From the NCBI GenBank assembly GCA_017417215.1, contig JAFPZP010000061.1, forward strand, positions 1 to 48,389: a DNA stretch of 48,389 nucleotides, given 5' to 3'. This document shows positions 36,766-45,078 of this stretch, piece by piece. Position 1 is the stretch's first letter, and each line of letters starts with the position of its first letter. This stretch comes from Candidatus Rifleibacteriota bacterium (GTDB lineage: Bacteria; Muiribacteriota; Ozemobacteria; Ozemobacterales; Ozemobacteraceae). The notes beneath the pieces were generated by a model. That model was not told the DNA's origin, ran no database searches, and was given only the letters and a program-made list of their open reading frames with translations. A program made the position numbers and the translations under genes.

Positions 36766-37672
36766 TATATTATCCGACACACAAGATTTTTCTCCTTCAG
36801 TTGTAGCAATAGGTTTTTTTGACGGTGTACACTTAGGGCATCTGGAATTAATAGGCAAAATGATTGCTTATGCTAATTCAAGACAGCTACCCCCTATAAT
36901 TTTTACTTTTGACCAGTCACCCAAACAGGTATTAAACCAAGATTTTGACGGTTATTTAACCACACCTAAAGAAAAATTCCAGCTTTTATCTGAAATTGGT
37001 GCAGACAAAGTTTGTTATATTCCCTTTACAAAAGATTTTGCTAATCTCAGCAAAGAAGCTTTTGTAAAAGAAATTTTAATAGATAAACTTAATGCACAAG
37101 CAGTATTTGTAGGATTTAACTTCTGTTTCGGAGTAAATAAATCTGGTAATTCTGAAAATCTAAAAGAAGAATTGTACAAATATAATCGTGAATGTCATAT
37201 CATCGACCCGGTAAAAGATAAAGATAATATGACTATTTCCAGTTCTGCAATCAGACAAATAGTTAGAAACGGTGACATTACATTAGCCAATAATCTTTTA
37301 GGCAGAAACCTTTCATTTTCTGGCAAAGTTGTACACGGTGACCACAGAGCTACAGGAATGGGTTTCCCAACAGCTAATCTTTTGCTTGAAAACAGCCAGA
37401 AATGTCTGCCGCCTAATGGAGTTTACGCTTGTTATGTAGATACTGCTAACGGTACATATCCTTCCATAGTCAACATAGGATACCGCCCCACTTTTAATAA
37501 AAACACCCATCTTTTAGAAGCCCATCTTTGCAATTTTACTGGTAATCTTTATGGGAAAGAAATCAGAGTTAAATTTTTAAAATCTATGAGACCTGAAATC
37601 AAGTTTCCAAGCATGGGTGCTTTAATTGCTCAGATAGAAAAAGACCGCCAGACAATGATGGAAATAATATAA
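36752..37672 (+). CDS. ribF: Bifunctional riboflavin kinase / FAD synthetase
   Basis: 306 residues. The N-terminal FMN adenylyltransferase has GFFDGVHLGHLELIG (residues about 22-36), TFDQSPKQVL and SSSAIRQIVRNGDI; the C-terminal kinase has GRNLSFSGKVVHGDHRATGMG FPTANL-type motifs (broken here only for reading) and NIGYRPTF plus LEAHLCNF. Typical length. Start ATG 36752 overlaps truB and closes the operon. Confidence 0.93.
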   Translation: MKPINILSDTQDFSPSVVAIGFFDGVHLGHLELIGKMIAYANSRQLPPIIFTFDQSPKQVLNQDFDGYLTTPKEKFQLLSEIGADKVCYIPFTKDFANLSKEAFVKEILIDKLNAQAVFVGFNFCFGVNKSGNSENLKEELYKYNRECHIIDPVKDKDNMTISSSAIRQIVRNGDITLANNLLGRNLSFSGKVVHGDHRATGMGFPTANLLLENSQKCLPPNGVYACYVDTANGTYPSIVNIGYRPTFNKNTHLLEAHLCNFTGNLYGKEIRVKFLKSMRPEIKFPSMGALIAQIEKDRQTMMEII

Positions 37673-37744
37673 ACTTTTTTACTATTTAGAAGTATAATAA
37701 TATAAATAAAATTTTGTTAACTTTTTCTCAAGGAGAAAACAGAA

Positions 37745-39094
37745 ATGAAAAAATATTGTAAAAGTATTTTATTCGTATTATTGATGTTGGCTGTCTTCTG
37801 CTTCCAACCCAATAAGGCAATGGCCGTAGATGAAGTTGATTTCGGCATTTATTATCAAACAATCGAAGAAGTAGTTACAATAAATGAAGATGTCCCTGCA
37901 GATGCTTCTCTTTGGGATAAAGCAAAACACTTAGGTAAATCTATAATCAACTGGGGTAAAAAGACCTGGGAAAGTGAAATCACTAGAAATTTCACACTTG
38001 GTGAAGGTGAATCTCTCTGGTATTCAAAAACCGATTCTAATATCGCTTATAAAGTAAAAAGAACAAAAGTAACAACAGAAGAAGAACTGTTTAAAGCTAT
38101 GGGGAAAAGTTCTGAAGACGAACTCACTTATGGACAGAAATGTCTTCTTTCATCTTTCAGAGCCGCAAAATCAGCATCAATGGAATCTAGAGCTGATGCT
38201 AGCTATCGCAAGAATATTAAATTGATTTTAACAGACACAGGTGACTATGCAACAAGAAGAAATGATACTAATCCTGATGTTCGTACTGATTTTTGGCCCT
38301 GTTCTTCTGGTCCAACAATCTCTATGAGTGACGCTAAGTATAAATACAGTGAAAACTCTACTCCAAGTGGCACAGAAGATGCTTATACAACTACTTTCCA
38401 TGAATATGCTCATTCAATGGACAGAACTTTCTCTCTCCAATTAAAACCCTATGGTCAAGATGGCAAACATTACACTAATGAAGTCACAACCGCAAGAATG
38501 GCTTTTATAGAAGGTTGGGCTGAATACAATGAAATGATTGAAAGTGAAGTTATGGCTAAGGAATATCAAAATGCTACAGCTTCTCTATCAGTTGAATCCA
38601 AAAAGAAGGGTGAATCTGGCGAATATTCTGATTTAGACCCAGCCGAAGCTACATTTGAACAACTTCTAGCTGCTGAAGCCTATAACTGCAATACTTTATT
38701 TAGTCTATCTAAAAACTTAAATGATGGTAAGGCAAAAATAACAAAAGCCTTCACAAGCACTAGATGGAACCTTTTCAGAGATTTAAAAACCATAGTCAAG
38801 AAACTTATCAAACAAAATCCTGAAGACACAGAAATTATATGCAAAACAGTTGATGAAATGTTCCTCGGCAAGATGAACGAAAAAGAATTCTATCAGATGT
38901 TTGGAAAAACCGATGAAACTAAGGCTTATTTTGAAAAACGCGAAGCTAGTAAAAACGGTGGTGAAACATCAGAAGAATCTACTTCCGATGATAAAGTTGA
39001 AATAGAATCTACTACTGACGTTACCGTTTCTACAGAAAACAAGTTAACAGTAGAAAGTGAAAGCGAAAACGATAGCCCATTCGATGATAATTAA
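37745..39094 (+). CDS. Secreted protein with an HExxH zinc-peptidase motif
   Basis: 449 residues. Signal peptide (MKKYCKSILFVLLMLAVFCF, cleavage after AMA). A single HExxH motif, H219-E-Y-A-H223, is followed by EGWAEY with candidate third ligands E256/E260, an arrangement like gluzincins. The C-terminus (about 400-449) is acidic and Ser/Thr-rich, likely disordered. This suggests an exported metallopeptidase, but I do not recognise the family. AAGGAG at 37731 before the ATG and a TATAAT at 37693-37698 indicate its own promoter; a strong terminator follows at 39119. Confidence 0.65.
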   Translation: MKKYCKSILFVLLMLAVFCFQPNKAMAVDEVDFGIYYQTIEEVVTINEDVPADASLWDKAKHLGKSIINWGKKTWESEITRNFTLGEGESLWYSKTDSNIAYKVKRTKVTTEEELFKAMGKSSEDELTYGQKCLLSSFRAAKSASMESRADASYRKNIKLILTDTGDYATRRNDTNPDVRTDFWPCSSGPTISMSDAKYKYSENSTPSGTEDAYTTTFHEYAHSMDRTFSLQLKPYGQDGKHYTNEVTTARMAFIEGWAEYNEMIESEVMAKEYQNATASLSVESKKKGESGEYSDLDPAEATFEQLLAAEAYNCNTLFSLSKNLNDGKAKITKAFTSTRWNLFRDLKTIVKKLIKQNPEDTEIICKTVDEMFLGKMNEKEFYQMFGKTDETKAYFEKREASKNGGETSEESTSDDKVEIESTTDVTVSTENKLTVESESENDSPFDDN

Positions 39095-39118
39095 TCTTTA
39101 ATTATTGCTGAAGAAAAG

Positions 39119-39149
39119 AATCCCTCGGATAACTCCGAGGGATTTTTTT
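39119..39149 (+). terminator. Rho-independent terminator
   Basis: TCCCTCGGA/TCCGAGGGA stem (9 bp, extendable by AA/TT, loop TAAC) followed by seven T. It ends the HExxH gene transcript and may weakly serve polA from the other side. Confidence 0.9.
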
Positions 39150-39159
39150 ATATATAATT

Positions 39160-41964
39160 TCAGATATCTTCTAAATCAGTAAGATTTGCTCCTGCCGCCA
39201 TATCACAAACCAAAGGTACATTAAGAGCGACACAGTTTTCCATAATACGTTTCAATTCTGGAGCAAGAACAGCCAATTCGCTCTCAGGCATTGAGAAAAT
39301 CAATTCGTCGTGTATTTGTACAACCAATTTTGCTTTAAAACCCTTTTGTTTAATATAATCACAGGTGTCTATCATAGCCTTTTTTACAAGGTCAGCAGCA
39401 GAACCCTGCAGACGGGTATTCTTAGCCATTCTTTCAGCAGCACTTCTAGGCTGGAATTTTGAAGAATTAATATCTTCTATTTTTCTAACACGACCTAACA
39501 AAGTAACAACTTCACCTGTTTCCTTTGCATTATTAACTACACCTTCGAAAAATTCATTGACCTTTGGGAAGCTTTCAAAGAATGAATTGATATATTCCTG
39601 TGATTGATTTCTCGGTACACCTAAATCCTGCGACAAACCATGCGCAGAAATACCGTAAATAATACCGAAATTAACAGTCTTACCAACGGAACGTTCGGCA
39701 GAACTTATTTCTTCGACAGGTTTTCTGAATATTTTGGCAGCACTAATAGCGTGAATATCAATTCCCTTATTATAAGCCTCTACCAAAGCAGGATCTTGAG
39801 AGAAATGTGCAAGCATTCTAAGTTCTATCTGTGAATAGTCTATAGAAAGGAAAACATCACCTTTTCTTGGCGGAATAAAGGCTCTTCGAATCTTTTTTCC
39901 CCACTCTGTTTTTATTGGAATATTCTGTAAATTCGGGTTGGAACTGGAAAGACGGCCAGTTGCTGTAACAGCCTGATTAAAGCTAGCATGAATAAGACCT
40001 GTTTCCTTATCAACCAAAGAAAGCAGAGAATCAGCATAGGTTGATTTAATCTTCGCCATTTCTCGATATTCTAGAAGTTCGTTACAGATTGGATGAGCAA
40101 AAGAAAGCATCTTAAGCACATCGCTGTCTGTAGAATAGCCTGTTTTAGTCTTTTTTGGTGGAATCAGATTGAGCTCATTAAACAACACTTCGCCAAGTTG
40201 CTTTGTAGAATTGATGTTGAATTCATGACCGGCATAATCATAGATTGATTCTTCAAGCTGAGCAATTCTGCCTTCTACTTCATCGGACATTTTGTGCAAA
40301 TAATCACTGTTTAAGCCTATGCCTACGGTTTCCATATTCATAAGTATTTTAAGCAAAGGCATTTCAATATCTTCAAAAAGTTTTGTTAAACGGCGTTCTT
40401 CCAATTCTGCCTTTAATTTTGGATAAAGCTGCATAGTTAGAAGAACGTCCTGGCAGCCGTAATCTTTGGCGGTTTCTAATTCAACACTGGCAAAATCGCC
40501 TGCACCAGCAACTTTATTATATTCAGTAACTTCAAAATTTAAGAGACTCTGACCCAATGACTTCAAAGCATTTGAGCGAGTCGGGTCTATAACATAAGCA
40601 GCTATCAGAGTGTCAAAAATACAACTAGAGCTGAAGAATTCAGTATTTTCCTTGTTTTCACAAGATATTTCAACGCCTTCATTTCTCAAAAACTCTAAGT
40701 CAAATTTTAAATTATGACCAATTAACAGCTTGTCAGGTAATTCTTTATTTAAAAATTCAAAAAGCTGTTTGGGTTCCATTTGGTCGGCAGGAGTTAAACC
40801 CAAATAACTATGTCTTATAGGTACATAAGCTGCTTTTTCTGTGCCAGAAGCAAAAGAAATACCAATTATTTTATCATTAAATGGACTTAAACCATCTGTT
40901 TCAACATCTAGACATACTTTATCGCTAATCTGCTCCTTCCAGAAAGCTTTTAATTCTTCTAAGTTATGGATTAAAACTCTTTCACCAGGCAGTTTGTTCG
41001 CTGTATCAAACAAACCTTTTTCGCCTTCTTCCCCAACCTTTCTTGCTACACCAAAATCACGAGGAACATCTGTTGCAACTGGTTTAAAATCAGCTCCGCC
41101 ACTGAATTCCTTATAGAGGCTGTTAAATTCATACTGCTGTAAGAACATTAAAAAAGCTTCTGAATTCAAGTTGGCTTCATTCCAATTAAGTTCAGAATTT
41201 GATTCAAAAGTCTTTACATCTGTAACTATTGTTGCAAGGAAATGTGATAGTTCGGCAGATTCCTTGCCGTCAAGAAGCTTCTGACGCATTTTTTCATTTT
41301 CGACTTTATCAATATTTGTATAAAGGTTTTCTATGTTGCCAAACTGCTGAACAAGAGCCATCCCCTTTTTTTCACCAATACTTGGAACCCCTGGGATATT
41401 ATCCGAAGTATCGCCCCAAAGAGCTTTCAACTCAATTATTCCCTTGGGCTCAAAACCGTATTCCTGATTGAAAACCTCAGGAGTCATAGGCTTCATCTCG
41501 CTGACACCTTTATGACAGAGTGTCACTGTAATTTTATCATCTATAAGCTGCAACAGATCGCGGTCACCTGTTATAACTTCTATATCATAAGCAGATTCCA
41601 ATGCTTTTGCTGTAGAACCTATTAAATCATCAGCTTCATAGTCTTCATGAGTCATGATTTTGATTCCAAGGGCATCAACAGCTTTATGAGCCAGTGGCAG
41701 TTGCATCAATAATTCTTCAGGAACAGGCTTTCGCTGAGCCTTATATTCCGGATATTTCTTTTTTCTGAAAGTGTTTCTTGATGTATCAAAAGCAACAGCA
41801 ACCAAATCAGGCTTTTTGTCTTTTAAAACCTTTGTCAGCATTCTTACAAAGCCATAGACAGCACCAGTCTGCATACCATCTCTAGTTTTCAAACGCTGGT
41901 TCCCAAATGCATAAAATGCTCTGAATACGATATTATTACCATCAATTAAAAGACAATGAGCCAT
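39160..41964 (-). CDS. polA: DNA polymerase I
   Basis: 934 residues with all three domains. N-terminal 5'-3' exonuclease (GNNIVFRAFYAF, EDYEADDLIG, ITGDRDLLQL, GDTSDNIPGV with helix-hairpin-helix). 3'-5' exonuclease from about residue 345: DVETDGLSP (D-x-E), IGHNLKFDLEFL and YGCQDV (Y-x3-D), so proofreading residues look intact. Polymerase motif A LSIDYSQIELRM (about 705), motif B RSVGKTVNFGIIYGIS and motif C VQIHDELIF (about 885). Stands alone between intergenic regions; the upstream 300 bp has no clear promoter. Confidence 0.97.
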   Translation of the reverse strand: MAHCLLIDGNNIVFRAFYAFGNQRLKTRDGMQTGAVYGFVRMLTKVLKDKKPDLVAVAFDTSRNTFRKKKYPEYKAQRKPVPEELLMQLPLAHKAVDALGIKIMTHEDYEADDLIGSTAKALESAYDIEVITGDRDLLQLIDDKITVTLCHKGVSEMKPMTPEVFNQEYGFEPKGIIELKALWGDTSDNIPGVPSIGEKKGMALVQQFGNIENLYTNIDKVENEKMRQKLLDGKESAELSHFLATIVTDVKTFESNSELNWNEANLNSEAFLMFLQQYEFNSLYKEFSGGADFKPVATDVPRDFGVARKVGEEGEKGLFDTANKLPGERVLIHNLEELKAFWKEQISDKVCLDVETDGLSPFNDKIIGISFASGTEKAAYVPIRHSYLGLTPADQMEPKQLFEFLNKELPDKLLIGHNLKFDLEFLRNEGVEISCENKENTEFFSSSCIFDTLIAAYVIDPTRSNALKSLGQSLLNFEVTEYNKVAGAGDFASVELETAKDYGCQDVLLTMQLYPKLKAELEERRLTKLFEDIEMPLLKILMNMETVGIGLNSDYLHKMSDEVEGRIAQLEESIYDYAGHEFNINSTKQLGEVLFNELNLIPPKKTKTGYSTDSDVLKMLSFAHPICNELLEYREMAKIKSTYADSLLSLVDKETGLIHASFNQAVTATGRLSSSNPNLQNIPIKTEWGKKIRRAFIPPRKGDVFLSIDYSQIELRMLAHFSQDPALVEAYNKGIDIHAISAAKIFRKPVEEISSAERSVGKTVNFGIIYGISAHGLSQDLGVPRNQSQEYINSFFESFPKVNEFFEGVVNNAKETGEVVTLLGRVRKIEDINSSKFQPRSAAERMAKNTRLQGSAADLVKKAMIDTCDYIKQKGFKAKLVVQIHDELIFSMPESELAVLAPELKRIMENCVALNVPLVCDMAAGANLTDLEDI

Positions 41965-42272
41965 TGATTTTTCCCCTATTAATTATTTTTATTCCTTAAA
42001 ACTTTTAAGTGTAATTCCAATATCCTGGAGAATAATATAATTCACGTTGCATAAGTAATATAAGGATCTACAAATTTTATTTACATTCCAATATATACCA
42101 AAAGCGACTTTTGTACAACTGCTTAATTCTCTGTGTTTTTGTTATTGGCATTAATTATACAAAGAATTAATTAGCAAATAAACATAAAAAAAGTGAAGAA
42201 TCAAGATTTGATTGTAAGACATAAACCTAGATTAGAAATCAAATTTAGATTTCTTTCAGACCTCGACAAAAG
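41965..42272. other. Intergenic region, no gene seen
   Basis: 308 AT-rich bases between polA and hepT. The only structure I see is a short hairpin GAAATC/GATTTC at 42235-42253. No ORF of note, no RNA gene. Confidence 0.6.
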
Positions 42273-42614
42273 CTAATTATTTAATATTTGCGCTATAGCT
42301 TTCTTTAAATTGGGTAAATCTATAGTAATAGTTTCCCAAGCAGATTCCAAATCTAAATTAGAATACTGATAAGCAAAAATATCTCTTATTCCACACCAAG
42401 AATGCCAAGGTATATTTTTGTATTCATTTCTTATATCAGAGGAAACTAACTTGCACAACTCACCTATTTGCAAAATACACATACAACAGGCATTTCTGTA
42501 TACTGAGTTTTTAGAAAAGAGATCAAAGTCATTTCCAAACATATTAACAGCTTCATCAATTTGATTGCAGTATTCTATTATTTTCTTTAAAACAAAATAA
42601 TCCTTATTCTTCAT
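42273..42614 (-). CDS. hepT: HepT-like HEPN RNase toxin (altered active site)
   Basis: 113 residues, DUF86/HepT family, all-helical. In characterised HepT toxins the R-x4-H-x-Y motif cuts RNA and the Tyr is AMPylated by MntA. Here the motif region reads GIRDIFAYQYSNLD: R77 and Y84 are present, but the catalytic His is Tyr82 (codon TAT, one base from the His codon CAT). The protein is otherwise complete (ILQIGELCKLVS helix; SAWETITIDLPNLKKAI end). It overlaps mntA by 11 bases as in known pairs. The change suggests an inactivated toxin or a variant with different chemistry. Confidence 0.85.
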   Translation of the reverse strand: MKNKDYFVLKKIIEYCNQIDEAVNMFGNDFDLFSKNSVYRNACCMCILQIGELCKLVSSDIRNEYKNIPWHSWCGIRDIFAYQYSNLDLESAWETITIDLPNLKKAIAQILNN

Positions 42615-42897
42615 AGATTAATATTTCAGAATCCATTATTGATTTTCTAAAATCTTCTGCTATTCCTGAAGTTGTAACTACATCAACAGACATATTTAAA
42701 ACTTTTTGTACATCTTGCAAAAAACTAGATAATTTCAGCAACGAAAAAGATTGATTCCCTTTTTCAATTAAAAAATCAACATCACTATTTTCATTTGCGG
42801 TGCCTTTTGCGTAAGAACCAAATAAAAAAACACGTTTTAAACCATATTTTTTTGCTATAGGTTCAATACTATTTTTTATTATAGTTATGTCTGTCAT
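42604..42897 (-). CDS. mntA: MntA-like minimal nucleotidyltransferase antitoxin
   Basis: 97 residues, MNT/PolB-type nucleotidyltransferase with G27-S28 ... D39-x-D41 (LFGSYAKGTANENSDVDFLI) and a third acidic strand (MSVDVVT). The family member MntA AMPylates the HepT tyrosine with ATP to neutralise the toxin. Active-site residues look intact. First gene of the pair, transcribed from TTGTCG-17-TATAAT at 42929-42957. Confidence 0.88.
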   Translation of the reverse strand: MTDITIIKNSIEPIAKKYGLKRVFLFGSYAKGTANENSDVDFLIEKGNQSFSLLKLSSFLQDVQKVLNMSVDVVTTSGIAEDFRKSIMDSEILIYEE

Positions 42898-42928
42898 GAC
42901 TACCTACTTTATTTCATTTATACATATA

Positions 42929-42957
42929 ATTATATAACCTATAAAGTAAAACGACAA
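42929..42957 (-). promoter_or_regulatory. Promoter of mntA-hepT
   Basis: On the minus strand TTGTCG (42957-42952), 17 bases, then TATAAT (42934-42929), about 32 bases before the mntA ATG. Confidence 0.6.
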
Positions 42958-43080
42958 GTTTTCAGGCAAACGCATTATAATTCATTACTAAATTAACTTA
43001 GCGATAAAAAAGTGTAATTACTGAACTTGCTAATGAAGCAATATCATTTTTTCTTGTTTTCTAAAGGTTACAAAGTAAAT

Positions 43081-43137
43081 ACAGATAATCCTGAAGATTT
43101 ACCCCTATGGAAAAACATGAAGTGATTATCTGTTTTT
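43081..43137 (+). other. Long-loop hairpin with T-tract
   Basis: ACAGATAATC (43081-43090) pairs perfectly with GATTATCTGT (43124-43133), and the plus strand continues TTTT. The 33-base loop is unique. Both neighbours are on the minus strand, so either a small plus-strand RNA ends here or it is an unrelated repeat. Confidence 0.4.
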
Positions 43138-43156
43138 ATAAATTGATGCCTATAAC

Positions 43157-44545
43157 TTAAGTATTTGAAGTTTCAACAAGATTTGATATCCAGACGCCCT
43201 TTTTGATTAAAATGTAACCAGTTATTATTTTTATTATTTCGAGCCCATTTACAAGTATAAAAATACTTAGAATAGGCAACTCAGTGAATTTGCACAAAAT
43301 AAAAGCTGTGGGAACAATAAATATCCAACTGAAAACACTGTCGAATAAAAAGGTTATAAAGGTTTTTCCACCGGAACGCAAAACAAAATAAAGCGAATTC
43401 AAAATACCGTGCATAGGCAGACAAATTGCATTAATAATTATGAAATTTCTTCCCATAGCCCTGATAGCATCTGTAGTTTCAAAGAATGTTGGAAAAATAC
43501 CAGAAATAGAAATTACCATACAGGTTACGATAAACCCAAGAAAGCCGGAAAATCTAGTTAAACGTAGCGCATTTGCCTTCGCACTATCAAATTCTGAAGC
43601 ACCTAACTGCTGACCAATCAGGATTCCTATAGCATTCCCCATAGAAATAATTACAACAATTACCAAGTTTTGCAGCGTTCCAGATATATTCATGGCAGCA
43701 ACAACATCTAAGCCTTTTAGGGAATAACATTGGAAGGTTGAAACAAAACCCAGAGCCCACAAAAATTCATTTAAAAATATAGGCAGACTTTTCTTGGCAA
43801 CTACCATCATTTCTTTGATTGGAATAGTAATTTCTCTCAGAGCTCCAGTTATATATTCTATTTCTACCTTAGAAGTGTAGCTCCAAATAACTATTACCAA
43901 CATTTCCACTACTCTAGCCAGAACAGTTGCCATAGCAGCGCCTTCGACACCAAGGCAGGGGAAACCCAATTTCCCAAAAATTAATAAATAATTAAATATT
44001 ACATCAATTAAAACAGATGAAATACCGGCAATCATAGGCTTTACGCTCTCACCAGTTTCCCTAAGCGAAGAAGCATAAATTTGCGTAATAGTAAAAGGTA
44101 GAAGCCCCCAAAGCATTATTTTAAAGTAATTTAGGCTGAGATTAAGTGTTACAGCCTTGTCTATTCCTGATGACTCACCCTTTAAATATAAATTAATAAA
44201 AAAAGTATCAAAAAGATTATAAATCAAGAGAGCCAATGATAATACAATTAGACATATCCAAAATTTTAAGCGAAAAACATTCCAGAATCCCTCTTTATTT
44301 TTCTGCCCATAATACTGTGCGCAATAAATACCAGGCCCCGAGATTGCACCAAACACACCAAGATTAAAAACAAAAATAAGCTGAACGGCTATTGAGACAA
44401 CTGTAATGCTCTCTGTTCCCAAAGAGCCAACCATGAGATTATCTATCAATCCCACAGCATTGGTTATGCCCATCTGAACCATCATAGGAACGGCTAGTAG
44501 CAAGGCTTTTTTGTATATTTCTGTTTTTTCAGTCCACTTAAACAT
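43157..44545 (-). CDS. MATE-family efflux transporter
   Basis: 462 residues with 12 predicted TM helices. The MATE pattern LLLAVPMMVQMGITNAVGLIDNLMVG-type start (TM1), Q-x-x-F in QLIFVFNLGVFG, and SLRETGESVKPMIAG after TM5 identify the family; these antiporters export drugs or metabolites using Na+ or H+. A TGATATAAT extended -10 ends nine bases before the ATG, so the mRNA may be leaderless. It is divergent, across a hairpin array, from a second, only distantly similar MATE gene (45079-46443). Confidence 0.9.
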   Translation of the reverse strand: MFKWTEKTEIYKKALLLAVPMMVQMGITNAVGLIDNLMVGSLGTESITVVSIAVQLIFVFNLGVFGAISGPGIYCAQYYGQKNKEGFWNVFRLKFWICLIVLSLALLIYNLFDTFFINLYLKGESSGIDKAVTLNLSLNYFKIMLWGLLPFTITQIYASSLRETGESVKPMIAGISSVLIDVIFNYLLIFGKLGFPCLGVEGAAMATVLARVVEMLVIVIWSYTSKVEIEYITGALREITIPIKEMMVVAKKSLPIFLNEFLWALGFVSTFQCYSLKGLDVVAAMNISGTLQNLVIVVIISMGNAIGILIGQQLGASEFDSAKANALRLTRFSGFLGFIVTCMVISISGIFPTFFETTDAIRAMGRNFIIINAICLPMHGILNSLYFVLRSGGKTFITFLFDSVFSWIFIVPTAFILCKFTELPILSIFILVNGLEIIKIITGYILIKKGVWISNLVETSNT

Positions 44546-44553
44546 AGGTTTTC

Positions 44554-44562
44554 ATTATATCA
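44554..44562 (-). promoter_or_regulatory. Extended -10 promoter of the MATE gene
   Basis: TGATATAAT on the minus strand, with eight bases between its end and the ATG. Transcription would begin at or within a base or two of the start codon. Confidence 0.55.
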
Positions 44563-44675
44563 TATTTTGTTTTTAACATTGCTTTTTTTATAGAAACAAT
44601 GCAAACCGGCAAACGATTTTTTTATTAATGAAGCTTTGCAAATAATACATTTTGTAATAAGTAGCGTCTTCTACC

Positions 44676-44909
44676 GATTGCTTTCAGCAATCAGCCCCCA
44701 CCGTCACTTCGTGACACCTCCCCCAAGATTGGGGGAGGATCAAAATGGGTGGGATCTAATCCGTGGGTATCTGCGATACCCACGGTTAATAATGTTGTGT
44801 CCTGCCGGACACTTTCTATAAAGCGACTGTGAAGTCGCTACATTAATAACCTAGGGCAACATAGTTGCCCTAGGTATAAATCACAGTTAAAAATGCGCCT
44901 GGGAGGCGC
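44676..44909. repeat. Array of eight successive hairpins
   Basis: Perfect stem-loops follow one another in 234 bp: 44676-44692 GATTGCT/AGCAATC; 44703-44715 GTCAC/GTGAC; 44717-44738 CCTCCCCC/GGGGGAGG; 44761-44785 CCGTGGGTAT/ATACCCACGG; 44797-44812 GTGTCC/GGACAC; 44822-44839 AGCGACT/AGTCGCT; 44850-44874 CCTAGGGCAAC/GTTGCCCTAGG; 44895-44909 GCGCCT/AGGCGC. Several share a CT-loop-AG closing. No gene is seen in 44546-45078; a 61-codon frame over the hairpins is not credible. Confidence 0.85.
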
Positions 44910-45078
44910 TACAAAACAATAATTATTATTACTCAAATATAGATTTATAGCTAAAAAAGTTTGCGTTTGCCTTGAATATAGTATAATAAATTATTGTAAT
45001 TGGTTTTTATTGTTTTTGTTGTTATAAACAATATTAATATTTTAAAGAAATAAACATAAGACTTATCTTAGATTATTT

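Noticed and set aside
44636..44821. 61-codon plus-strand frame over the hairpin array
   Set aside because: It is made of consecutive inverted repeats, with no start signal and no protein-like pattern.
44676..44909. CRISPR array
   Set aside because: The hairpins differ in sequence and there is no constant repeat or regular spacing; no cas gene is present.
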